Source of the DNA: Streptomyces liliifuscus
GTDB lineage: Bacteria; Actinomycetota; Actinomycetes; Streptomycetales; Streptomycetaceae
NCBI RefSeq assembly: GCF_016598615.1
Contig: NZ_CP066831.1
Coordinates: 8,246,001 to 8,310,000, forward strand
Length of the DNA: 64,000 nt
Direction of reading: 5' to 3'
Part shown: one piece after another, positions 35,999-49,619 of the stretch
How the letters are laid out: each line of letters opens with the position of its first letter
How positions within the stretch are numbered: the stretch's first letter is position 1
The notes under the pieces: model-generated
The model's input: only the letters and a program-made list of their open reading frames with translations
What the model was told of the DNA's origin: nothing
Database searches by the model: none
Position numbers and translations under genes: made by a program

Positions 35999-38054
35999 TA
36001 CGCGGCCCTCCTGTTGTCGCCCTGAACATCCCTGACGAGCCCCGCGATCGAGTCGGCGCGCAGCTCGTCCAACGTCACGGCCGTACCGCCGAGTTCGCCC
36101 GCGAGCTGTCCCGCGAGCCCGAGCCGTACGGGCCCGGACTCGCAGTCGACGACCACGGACGCGACCCCGTCGGCGGCGAACAGCCGAGCGGCCCGTCCCG
36201 CCAGCGCCACCGGCTCGGGCCCGCCCGTCGCCCTCCCATCCGTCACCAGGACCACCAGTGCCCGCCGAGCCGGATCCCGCAACCGCTCCACCCGCAGCAC
36301 GTCGTGCGCCCGCAGCAACCCGGCGGCGAGCGGCGTACGCCCGCCGGTGGGCAGCGACTCCAGCCGTACCGCGGCCGCGTCCACCGAGGAGGTGGGCGGC
36401 AGGGCGACCTCGCCCGTCGAACCGCGGAAGGTCACGAGCCCCACCTTGTCCCGCCGCTGGTAGGCGTCGAGGAGCAGCGACAGCACCGCCCCCTTGACCG
36501 CGCTCATCCGCTGCCGGGCCGCCATCGACCCGGAGGCGTCCACGACGAACAGCACGAGGTTCCCCTCACGCCCCTCCCGTGTGGCCTGCCGCAGATCGTC
36601 GCGCCGGACCACGAGACCAGGCCCGGACCGGCCGCGCGCCCGCTGATGGGGTGCCGCGGCCTGCACGGTGGCCGCCAGGTGCAGCTTGGTGAGGGCCCCT
36701 TGGGGCCGACGCGCCCCGGTGGTCCGCCCGTGCTCGGTCCGCGCCCGCGACCGCCGGCCGGCGGCGCCCTCGCCGAGACCCGGCACGCTCAGCACCTTCG
36801 TACGGAAGGGGTCGGCGGCCCGTACGGGAGCCTGTTCGCCCGCGCCCGGCGACGGGGCCTGGCCGTTCTCGGAGGGCTCGCCCTGCGCGGGCACCTCACC
36901 GGAACTCTCGGCGCCGCCGTCGTCGGGCCCTTCCTGAGGCGGCTGCCCGCCGCCCCCGTCGGGCCCGTCCGGATCCGGATCCTCGTCGCCGGAGTCGTCC
37001 GAACCATCGGAACTGCCGGAGCCCCCGGAGCCGTCGGAGTTCTCCCCGCTCCCGAACTCCTCCAGCGTCTCGTCGAGCTTGTCCTCGTCGAGTCCCGGCG
37101 CGTCGAAGGGGTTGCGTCGCCGCCGGTGCGGCAGCGCGAGCAGCGCGGCCTGCCGTACGTCCTCGGGCAGGACCTCCGTGCGCCCGGCCCACGCGGTGAG
37201 CGTGGTGGCGGTCCGGGCCATCACGATGTCGGCCCGCATCCCGTCCACCTCGAAGGCCGCACAGGTCGCCGCGATCTGCCGCAGCGCCCCGTCGCCGAGC
37301 ACGACCGACGGCAACAGCTTCCGCGCGGCCACGATCCGCGCCCGTACCGCCGTCTCCTCGTCGGCCCAGCGCCCCGCGAAGCCGTCCGGATCGTCGTCGT
37401 ACGCGAGCCGCCGCCGTACGACCTCGACCCGCTGGTCGGGCTCCCGCGAGGCGGCCACCTCGACCGTCAGACCGAACCGGTCGAGCAACTGCGGCCGCAG
37501 CTCACCCTCTTCGGGGTTCATGGTCCCCACCAGCAGGAACCGCGCGGCATGCCGTACGGAGACACCTTCGCGCTCCACGTACGAGGCACCCATCGCGGCC
37601 GCGTCCAACAGCAGGTCGACCAGGTGGTCGTGGAGGAGGTTGACCTCGTCCACGTACAGGATTCCGCGATGCGCGTCGGCCAGCAGGCCGGGCTCGAAGG
37701 CCTTCACGCCCTCGGCCAGCGCCCGCTCGATGTCGAGCGCGCCCACGAGCCGGTCCTCGGAGGCGCCGACGGGCAACTCGACCATGCGCGCCGGCCGCCC
37801 GACTCCCGCTCCCACCTCGTGGGGTCCGTCCGGGCACGCCGGGTCGGGCGCGGCGGGCGCGCACGAGAAGCGGCAGCCGGCGACGACGTCCACCTCGGGC
37901 ATGAGCGCCGAAAGGGCGCGCACGGCGGTCGACTTGGCGGTGCCCTTCTCGCCGCGTACGAGCACACCGCCGACCGCGGGCGACACGGCGTTCAGGAGCA
38001 GCGCGAGCCGCAGGTCGTCCTGTCCGACGACAGCCGTGAACGGAAAGGGGGTAC

Positions 38055-38058
<4 letters not shown>
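35998..38058 (-). CDS. Magnesium chelatase-like fused I/D subunit of cobaltochelatase
   Basis: A 686-residue protein. The N-terminal AAA+ ChlI-like domain (to about residue 340) has PFTAVVGQDDLRLALLLNAV, Walker A RGEKGTAKSTAVRAL, Walker B GILYVDEVNLLHDHLVDLLL. An acidic Gly/Ser/Pro/Asp linker follows (about 350-420). The C-terminal VWA domain has the MIDAS motif FVVDASGSMAARQRMS and VLVTDGRATGG. With CobN it forms the ATP-dependent chelatase, replacing CobS/CobT. GTG start overlaps the cobN stop. The VWA-linked C-terminus of some homologs ends similarly. Confidence 0.9.
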
Positions 38059-41704
<3,646 letters not shown>

Positions 41705-41708
<4 letters not shown>

Positions 41709-43237
41709 GCGGGCGCTCCCGGTGGAATGAAAGGCAGTCCTGTCGGCGCGCCGGACTCGATGAGCCGCCACAGCGCGTCCGTGTCCGCGTGTTCCTCGAT
41801 CAGATCGCCGAGCCGGTCCAGCTGCTCCTCGCGCAGCGAACCGAACGACGTGTCGGCGGCCGGTACGAAGCGGCGCCCCGCGGCGGCCGCCACCTCGCGA
41901 AGGAAGGCCCGGCGGAAGCCGTCCGACTCCAGCGAGCCGTGCCAGTGCGTGCCCCAGACCTCGCCGACCCGGCAGCCGTCCAGGAAGGGTTCCCCGCCCG
42001 TGACCCGGGCGACCCCGTGGTGGATCTCGTACCCCTCGACGGGTTCGCCGAGCGCCTCGCCGACCGGCCGGGTCAGGGTCTTCTCCCGCGAGAACCGCAC
42101 GCGCACGGGAAGGAGTCCGAGCCCGTCCACCTGGCCGGCGCGCGACTCGACCTCGTCCTCGATGTGCTCGCCGAGGATCTGGAAGCCGCCGCAGATGCCG
42201 AGTACGGGACGGCCTTCCGCGGCCCTTCTGGCGAGGGCGTCCGCGAGGCCGCGCTCCCGCAGCCACTCCAGGGCCCTGACCGTGCCCCGGGTGCCTGGCA
42301 CGACGACGAGGTCGGCGTCGACGAGCTCCTCCGCCCGGTCCACGAACCGCACGACGACGCCCGGTTCGGCGGCCAGCGCGTCCACGTCCGTGAAGTTGGA
42401 CATCAGCGGGATCGCGCAGACGGCCACCCGCAGGATGTCCTCGCCGACGGGGGCGGAGACCTCGGACTCCCGGACCGAGCCCCTCAGAGAGACCCTCAGC
42501 CCGTCCTCCTCGTCGATGCCCAGGCCGTGTTGGAAGGGCAGGACCCCGTACGTACGACGCCCCGTGAGGTTCTTGAGCATGTCGAGGCCGGGCTCCAGCA
42601 GGGACACGTCCCCGCGGAACTTGTTGACGAGGAACCCGGCGACGAACTCCTGGTCCTCGGGCGAGAGCAGCGCGACGGTCCCGAAGAAGGAGGCGAAGAC
42701 ACCCCCGCGGTCGATGTCGCCGACGACGAGCACGGGCAGCCGCGCGTTGCGCGCGATCCCCATGTTCACGATGTCCGTCCGCCGCAGATTGATCTCGGCG
42801 GGACTGCCCGCCCCCTCACAGATCACCGCGTCATACGTGCCCCGCAACTCGGCGAGGCACTCCAGCACGGTCCCGAGAAGCCGTTCCTGACGCCCGCCGT
42901 GATAGCCGCGGGCACTCATTTCCCCGACAGGTTTACCCATCAGGACGACCTGGCTGCTCCGGTCACTGCCGGGCTTGAGCAGCACGGGATTCATGAGCGC
43001 GGTCGGCTCCACGCGCGCGGCCTGCGCCTGCATGGCCTGCGCCCGCCCGATCTCGGCGCCCTCCCGCGTGACGAACGAGTTGAGCGACATGTTCTGCGCC
43101 TTGAAGGGCGCCACCTTGACGCCCTGCCGCACCAGCCACCGGCAGATCCCGGCCGTCACGACACTCTTGCCCGCGTCGGAGGTGGTACCGGCGACGAGCA
43201 GCCCGCCACCCGTTCCCCCGCTCGTTCCCCGGCTCAT
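41705..43237 (-). CDS. cobQ: Cobyric acid synthase
   Basis: A 510-residue glutamine-dependent amidotransferase that amidates the b, d, e and g side chains. N-terminal P-loop-like LLVAGTTSDAGKSVVTAGIC, with MSLNSFVTREGAEIGRAQAM. The C-terminal amidotransferase domain has the nucleophile Cys in VLGICGGFQILGEHI and the triad His in WGTHWHGSLESDGFRR. ATGA overlaps with cobD upstream and cobN downstream. Confidence 0.96.
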
Positions 43238-44190
43238 GACGTACGCCCCTTCGCGCGAAGGCCGTTGACGAGCAGCCGTCCGGCGACACTCACGCCGAGC
43301 GCGAGCCAGCCCACGCGCCGCGAGAGCCGTACGGCCCGCTCGATGTCCTCGACCTCCACGGCCCGTCCTTCACCGTTGAGGACGGGCCGCTGCTCGACCC
43401 GTCCCGCGTACGAGAGCGTCCCGCCCAGCCGCACGCCGAGCGCCCCCGCGAACGAGGCCTCGACGGGCCCGGCGTTGGGGCTCGGGTGCTTGGCGGCATC
43501 CGCACGCCAGGCGCGTACGGCCCCGCGCGGATCGCTTCCCGCGGCGGTCGCGAGGACGGCGGTGAGCCGTGCCCCCGGCCATCCCGCGACATCGTCGAGC
43601 CGCGCGGAAGCCCAGCCGTACCGCCGGTACTTGGGTGACCTGTGCCCGACCATCGCGTCGAGCGTGTTCACGGCACGGAATCCGACCAGCCCCGGCACAC
43701 CGGCCGCGGCACCCCACATGAGGGCGCCCACGACGGCGTCGGAGGTGTTCTCGGCGACGGACTCGACGACGGCCCGGGCGATCCCGTCGGCGTCCAGCGC
43801 CTGTGGATCCCGCCCGCACAGATGAGGCAGCCGCTCCCGGGCCACCTCGATGTCCCCGGCGGCCAGCGCCCCGCCGATGGCGCGGGCCTCCCGCCCGAGG
43901 GAAGTCCCGCCGACGACGGACCAGGTGGCGGCGGCGGTCAACGCGACGGACCCGGTACGCGAGGCACGCACGCAACGGCCGGCGAGCGCGGCGAGTCCGG
44001 TGGCACCGCCCACACAGACGGCGGTGTGCAGCGCGCCCCACCCCCGGTGGTCCCGCCACAGCACCCGCTCCACGGCACCCGCGGCCCGTCCGAACGCGGC
44101 GACCGGATGCCCCCGGCGGGGATCGCCGAGCAGCAGGTCACCGAGAAGGCCGGCGGCGGCGCCGTACGCGAAGACGCGATCGGCACGCAT
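43234..44190 (-). CDS. cobD: Adenosylcobinamide-phosphate synthase (CbiB type)
   Basis: A 318-residue integral membrane protein with about five spans. Family blocks: GLLGDLLLGDPRRGHPVAAFG, AVVESVAENTSDAVVGALMWG, GVPGLVGFRAVNTLDAMVGH, WASARLDDVAGWPGARLTAVL and AKHPSPNAGPVEASFAGALG. It attaches aminopropanol (or its phosphate) to adenosylcobyric acid. First gene after the cobalamin riboswitch; the ATG at 44190 is the natural start. Confidence 0.95.
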   Translation of the reverse strand: MRADRVFAYGAAAGLLGDLLLGDPRRGHPVAAFGRAAGAVERVLWRDHRGWGALHTAVCVGGATGLAALAGRCVRASRTGSVALTAAATWSVVGGTSLGREARAIGGALAAGDIEVARERLPHLCGRDPQALDADGIARAVVESVAENTSDAVVGALMWGAAAGVPGLVGFRAVNTLDAMVGHRSPKYRRYGWASARLDDVAGWPGARLTAVLATAAGSDPRGAVRAWRADAAKHPSPNAGPVEASFAGALGVRLGGTLSYAGRVEQRPVLNGEGRAVEVEDIERAVRLSRRVGWLALGVSVAGRLLVNGLRAKGRTS

Positions 44191-44295
44191 CGGTTCAGCC
44201 GACCGTCAGGTCGGGCACAACCGTCGCTGGAAAGGCACTTGGGCAGCCGCGCATGGCGATTTGTCCTCACTCAGGGTGTCCGCGCCCTGGTTCGA

Positions 44296-44440
44296 CGAGA
44301 CCGGCGGCGAGAGTTCCTGGCTCCCGGGGTGTCGATTCCCCGGTAACAGTGGCGGGACCGCGCCGGATTCGCACCGGCTTCCTCTCCTGCCGCCGTACAT
44401 GGCTCCGGCAGTCCACCACGCCCACGAACACCCGTCAACT
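44296..44440 (-). ncRNA. Cobalamin riboswitch upstream of cobD operon
   Basis: On the minus strand the core reads GAAGCCGGTGCGAATCCGG, GGTCCCGCCACTGTTACC, then the B12 box GAGCCAGGAACTCTCGCCGC near 44300-44322. These are the hallmark elements of the AdoCbl riboswitch. It lies about 105 bases before cobD and after a strong terminator, so it should switch off the cobD-cobI operon at high B12, probably by a translation-access or termination mechanism. Confidence 0.93.
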
Positions 44441-44486
44441 TGCTGTTGACCTGCGACGGGAGAGTGTGCTGAGGCCCACACACGGA

Positions 44487-44531
44487 CACGACTCCGCCCC
44501 GCCGACCGGGGGTCGGCGGGGCGGAGTCGTG
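44487..44531. terminator. Strong bidirectional terminator
   Basis: A perfect 21-bp stem (left arm begins CACGACTCCGCCCC at 44487, ends 44507) with a GGG loop and complement at 44511-44531. It separates the pit operon from the cobalamin riboswitch, so cob expression does not depend on phosphate-regulated read-through. Confidence 0.92.
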
Positions 44532-44553
44532 CGTGACGGAGGTGCCGTACGCG

Positions 44554-44775
44554 TCAGGCGACGATCAGATAGATGCCGTACGCCACCGCCGCCGCGCACG
44601 CGGCGAAGCAGGCGTACGCGCCCGTGACCGCGAGGCTCGCGGTGCCGCCCTGGGCGGAGGCCGACTCGCGCTTGGAGAGGCCGACGATGCCGAGGGTGAA
44701 GAGGCCCACGAGGGCGACGGTGACGATGAGGCTGACTCCGAAGACGGAGCCGAGGGCTGCCCAGTCGATCTTCAT
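44554..44775 (-). CDS. Small two-span membrane protein of the pit operon
   Basis: A 73-residue protein with two hydrophobic helices: ALGSVFGVSLIVTVALVGLF and VTGAYACFAACAAAVAYGIYL, linked by a short basic/Ser segment. It is 13 bases downstream of the phosphate transporter gene and ends before the terminator, so it belongs to the same transcript. No known family is recognised. It may assist or regulate the Pit transporter; that is inference from location. Confidence 0.78.
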   Translation of the reverse strand: MKIDWAALGSVFGVSLIVTVALVGLFTLGIVGLSKRESASAQGGTASLAVTGAYACFAACAAAVAYGIYLIVA

Positions 44776-44788
44776 GCTTGTGGGTTCC

Positions 44789-46030
<1,242 letters not shown>

Positions 46031-46077
46031 TTACCCAGGCTTCTCTTGGACGTCAGTGGCACAGGGACCGTAGGCAA

Positions 46078-46099
46078 CCTGGATGAACGGAAGATGAAC
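46078..46099 (-). promoter_or_regulatory. PHO box (PhoP binding site) for the pit operon
   Basis: On the minus strand two direct repeats GTTCATC are spaced exactly 11 bases (GTTCATCTTCC then GTTCATCCAGG). This is the PhoP direct-repeat-unit pattern of Streptomyces (GTTCACC-n4). It lies 50-70 bases before the pit start and just upstream of a -10-like TACGGT. Confidence 0.72.
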
Positions 46100-46204
46100 T
46101 GAGGGGGGCGGCAGGGTGGCCCAATGGAGGTGCCGCCACTCCGCTTGTGTCGGAGTGGCGGCAAGTGGTCTCGAACAGAGGCGGAATCCAGGGGTCCGCT
46201 ACCC

Positions 46205-46948
46205 CTACTGTCCCCTCGCGAACGTCCTGAGCTGATTCAGGGATCCGTTGAAGAGATTCTGGTCACCCGGCAGACTGCCGCCGTTGTCGTACTGCCAGAA
46301 GGTCCAGAAGTTCCAGCCGGACGGCAGCGACCCCGCCGTCGAGCTGTAGCGGGCCAGCCACAGCGGATGGTTCGCGGCGAACGCGGCGCTGTTGCCCGTG
46401 CACATCTTCCACCAGTTGTAGTTGGTGTAGATCACCGGCCGGCGGCCGGTCTGCCGCTTCACCTCGTTGCTGAAGGCCTTGATCCAGCTGACCATCCTGG
46501 TCTTGCTCAGGCCGTAGCACTTCTTCTTGCCGTACGGGTTGTACTCGATGTCCAGCGCGGGCGGCAGCGTCCAGCCGTCCGCGCGCCAGCCGCCGCCGTT
46601 GCGCACGAAGTACGCGGCCTGTGTCGTCCCCGAGGACTTGTGCGGCAGCGCGAAGTGGTACGCCCCACGGACGATGCCCGCGCCGCGCGCCCCGTTGTAC
46701 TGCTGGTTGTAGTAGGGATTGCGGTACGTGTGCGATTCGGTGGCCTTCACGTAGACGAACTTGGCGCCTTTGCTCTTCGCACTCGACCAGTTGACGTTCT
46801 TCTGGTGCGAGGACACGTCGTGGCCCTTGGGCTTGGCGGCCGCCGAGGCCGGCACCTCGGCGAGGGCGGTGCCGCCGAGCGCCAGCGTCGCCACGGAGGC
46901 GGCGACGAACCGGGCGCGCTGAAGGGACGGTTTGCGATCACGAGCCAT
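46205..46948 (-). CDS. GH25 lysozyme (1,4-beta-N-acetylmuramidase), secreted
   Basis: A 247-residue enzyme with an N-terminal signal peptide (RARFVAASVATLALGGTALAEV, cleavage near ASA-AA). The GH25 domain starts at GHDVSSHQ with the conserved Asp, then FVYVKATESHTYRNPYY, and the catalytic DIE in LPPALDIEYNPYG. RPVIYTNYNWW and the LWLARYSS strand finish the barrel. It should hydrolyse peptidoglycan glycan strands outside the cell. ATG at 46948 has GGGGG upstream. Convergent-to-pit intergenic of 174 bases. Confidence 0.92.
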   Translation of the reverse strand: MARDRKPSLQRARFVAASVATLALGGTALAEVPASAAAKPKGHDVSSHQKNVNWSSAKSKGAKFVYVKATESHTYRNPYYNQQYNGARGAGIVRGAYHFALPHKSSGTTQAAYFVRNGGGWRADGWTLPPALDIEYNPYGKKKCYGLSKTRMVSWIKAFSNEVKRQTGRRPVIYTNYNWWKMCTGNSAAFAANHPLWLARYSSTAGSLPSGWNFWTFWQYDNGGSLPGDQNLFNGSLNQLRTFARGQ

Positions 46949-47144
46949 GTTTCCCCCCGGAATGGCGACGTGCACGAAAAATCTCCCAGAGGTTACTGGA
47001 AGATCCTTGGAAGCCCGTCGCATGCCGGTCATTCGCTCCCGGCAGGCGATTCATGCCCTTGTGCGACCTTTCGGATGCGTCGGTCGCGCCCTAAAGTGCC
47101 CCGCCCGCCCCTGGGTTGAGCTGCGCGGCTGGCAGGATCGCGGC

Positions 47145-47855
47145 ATGGCTGAGCAGCGGCGGGACGCAGGAGACGGACGGGACTCGGGGGAGCGGGACGC
47201 GCCCCCGGCGCGGGAGGCGCTGGAGCGGGCGTGGGACGACCTCGTGGCGACGGCCCGCCGGACGGCGGACGAGGGTCTGGTCGTCGGCACATCGGGCAAC
47301 GTCTCGGTACGCGTGGGCGACACCGTCCTGGTCACGCCGAGCGGAGTGCCGTACGACCGGCTGGCCCCCGAGGACCTCTGCGGGGTCTCCCTCGACGGCC
47401 GGCAGGTGCTCGGTTCACTCGTTCCGACAAGCGAACTGCCCATGCATCTGGCGGTCTACCGTGCCACCGACGCGCGGGCGATCGTCCACACCCACGCGGT
47501 GCACGCCACGGCCGTCTCGACCCTCGTCGAGGAGCTGCCGCTCATCCACTACATGGCCGCCGCGCTCGGCGGTCCCGTCCGTGTGGCCCCCTACGCCACC
47601 TACGGCACGGAAAAGTTGGCCGAGAACATGCTCCGGGCCCTCCGGGACCGCACAGCCTGTCTCCTCCAGAACCACGGCACCCTCACATACGGAGCCTCCC
47701 TCCCCCAGGCCTACGACCGCACAGCCCAACTGGAATGGATGTGCCACCTCTGGCTGACAGCCTCATCCCTCCCCGGACACGCCCCCACGCTCCTGACCGG
47801 GGAACAGGTGAACGAGGTGGGCGAACGGCTGAGGGGGTATGGGCAGCGGCCGTGA
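47145..47855 (+). CDS. Class II aldolase/adducin-family protein (fuculose-phosphate aldolase-like)
   Basis: A 236-residue zinc-dependent aldolase. SGNVSVRVGDTVLVTPSGVPYDRL is the substrate-phosphate region, catalytic acid Glu in VPTSELPMHLAVYR, zinc ligands in AIVHTHAVHATAVS and a third His in CLLQNHGTLTYG. Such enzymes cleave L-fuculose-1-phosphate, ribulose-phosphate or methylthioribulose-phosphate; the substrate here is unknown. ATG at 47145 was chosen because upstream sequence to 46932 overlaps the divergent lysozyme promoter. No kinase or isomerase partner nearby. Confidence 0.88.
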   Translation: MAEQRRDAGDGRDSGERDAPPAREALERAWDDLVATARRTADEGLVVGTSGNVSVRVGDTVLVTPSGVPYDRLAPEDLCGVSLDGRQVLGSLVPTSELPMHLAVYRATDARAIVHTHAVHATAVSTLVEELPLIHYMAAALGGPVRVAPYATYGTEKLAENMLRALRDRTACLLQNHGTLTYGASLPQAYDRTAQLEWMCHLWLTASSLPGHAPTLLTGEQVNEVGERLRGYGQRP

Positions 47856-48215
47856 CGGGGGAGGACGGTGACCGTGATTGGGGGAAGCCGGTGGCGGTGG
47901 CGGTGGCAGGGGAGGCGGGCGGGTGCTGACGGTAACCGGGTGTGGGCGGTGGAGGCGGCCGGTGCGGTCGCTGACCTGACCGTCCGGGTACGGCCGCCGA
48001 CGTGACCGGCTGCGCCCGCCGATCCCACCGGCTGCGCCCGCTGCCTGATCGTCGCCGCCGCGGTGCTGACGTGGTTGGTCGCCGAGGTGAACGACGCTCG
48101 CGTCGTCGGTCCCGCAGCCGTGGTGCTCAGCCGATACGCACCATTCCGGCCGTGCCGAATCCACATTCGCCCCATTTGACTGGCCGACAACGGGTTCCGT
48201 CAGGAGACTGGACCC
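47856..48215. other. G-rich gene-poor spacer with GGTGGC tract
   Basis: Contains GGTGGC-type short repeats (47889-47911) and other G-rich stretches, then an AT-richer segment near 48130-48200 that probably holds the promoter of the hydrolase gene. I see no convincing gene; the minus-strand frame at 47711-48190 overlaps the aldolase gene and has poor codon usage. Confidence 0.4.
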
Positions 48216-49352
48216 GTGCGCACCGTGAATCCGACGGCAGCAGCCGTCACCGTCGCCATAGCCGGCGCAGCCACCGTCGCCGCCACGGTGGCGGCGGGCC
48301 GCTTCGCCAGCGACGCCGCTCTCAAGGCGCCGCCGGGCAAACCGCTGCCCACCGAACCCCGCCTCACCGTGCACTCCACGGCAGCGGGACAGATCACCCT
48401 GACCCGCGCCCTGGCCTCGCGGCGACCGGGCCTGTACGGCCTCGGCGGCGACGGCAGCCACGCGGTCGTCGGCCCGCTCCTGAACGCCGCCCCGCACTCC
48501 GCCGACACGGTCGTACGCCGTCTGGAACGGGTCACGCACGGCACCCTGGAAGCCGGGGACAAGGTGTGGTTCACCCCGGGCGTGCACATCGGCAACCCGA
48601 GCTCCGCCCTCGGCCTCGACCACGCCGACGTGGACGTCCCCGGCGAACTCGGAGCCCTGCCCGCCTGGTTCGTGCCCGCCGCCCGCGACACCTGGGTGAT
48701 CACCGTGCACGGCCTCGGCGCCACCCGCGAACACCCCATGAACGTCATGGAGTTCCTGCACCGCCACCAGTTCCCCGTACTGGACCTCGCCTACCGCGGC
48801 GATCTCGGCGCGCCCCGCTCTCCCGACGGCCTGAACCACCTCGGCGAGACCGAGTGGCGCGACCTGGACGCGGCCATCCGCTACGCCGTGCGCTACGGCG
48901 CCGAACGGGTCGTCCTGCACGGCTGGTCGACCGGCGCGACCATGGCCCTGCGCGCCGCGGCCCACTCGGCCGTGCGCGAGAGGATCTCCGGCCTCGTCCT
49001 GGACTCGCCCGTCCTCAGCTGGGAGACCACGCTGCGCGCCCTCGCCACGGCCCGCCGCACCCCCGGCGCCCTGCTGCCGCTGGCCGTCCGCGCGGCTCAG
49101 GGCCGCACAGGGCTGCACGGCGACCGCATCGAGGGCGCCGCCGACCCCGAACGGCTCAAGGTGCCGATCCTCGTCCTGCACGGCCCGGACGACACGGTCG
49201 CCCCCTGGGGCCCTTCACGCCGCCTCGCCGAGCGCCGCCCCGACCTCGTCACCCTGCACACGGTCCGGGGCGCCCCGCACGGCGCCATGTGGAACGCCGA
49301 CCCGGCCGGCTACGAAGAGGCCCTCCGCCGCTTCCTCACCCCCCTGATGTAG
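48216..49352 (+). CDS. Membrane-anchored alpha/beta hydrolase
   Basis: A 378-residue protein. An Ala/Val-rich N-terminal helix (residues 5-27) is a signal or anchor. The hydrolase part has the oxyanion HG motif VITVHGLGATREHP, nucleophile Ser in VVLHGWSTGATMALRAA, acid Asp in LVLHGPDDTVAPWGPS and His in RGAPHGAMWNADP. The family is broadly esterase/peptidase-like and substrate is unknown. GTG start with AGGAG about ten bases upstream (CAGGAGACTGGACCC). Confidence 0.87.
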   Translation: MRTVNPTAAAVTVAIAGAATVAATVAAGRFASDAALKAPPGKPLPTEPRLTVHSTAAGQITLTRALASRRPGLYGLGGDGSHAVVGPLLNAAPHSADTVVRRLERVTHGTLEAGDKVWFTPGVHIGNPSSALGLDHADVDVPGELGALPAWFVPAARDTWVITVHGLGATREHPMNVMEFLHRHQFPVLDLAYRGDLGAPRSPDGLNHLGETEWRDLDAAIRYAVRYGAERVVLHGWSTGATMALRAAAHSAVRERISGLVLDSPVLSWETTLRALATARRTPGALLPLAVRAAQGRTGLHGDRIEGAADPERLKVPILVLHGPDDTVAPWGPSRRLAERRPDLVTLHTVRGAPHGAMWNADPAGYEEALRRFLTPLM

Positions 49353-49430
49353 CGACCTCGTCCAGCGACCTCGTCGAGCGACCGCGTTCGGTGACTTCAT
49401 CCAGAGCTTCGTCCAGCGAGCTCATCTCCT
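49351..49430. repeat. Short tandem repeats after the hydrolase gene
   Basis: AGCGACCTCGTC occurs as near-tandem 13-bp units (about 49353-49378) and again in diverged form (TTCGTCCAGCGAGCTC). Low-complexity spacer, no terminator-type hairpin recognised. Confidence 0.45.
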
Positions 49431-49619
49431 GACGCGGCCCTCTCCCCGTCCGCTGCCGGGGTGCCCGTTCCACCCGGTCCCGGACGTTCCGTTTAACTCC
49501 GTACCACCTACCCGTTCACGCCCCGGGAGCGCCCGCGGGGACCGGTGCGCAGGCCACCCCTGTGGCCCCTTGTGGCATTCCGTTTGGGTTTTCGGACCGT
49601 CAACCGGAAGACTGCCCCC

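Noticed and set aside
47711..48190. 159-residue minus-strand frame in the spacer before the hydrolase gene
   Set aside because: Overlaps the aldolase 3' end, unusual His/Arg/Thr composition, no ribosome site.
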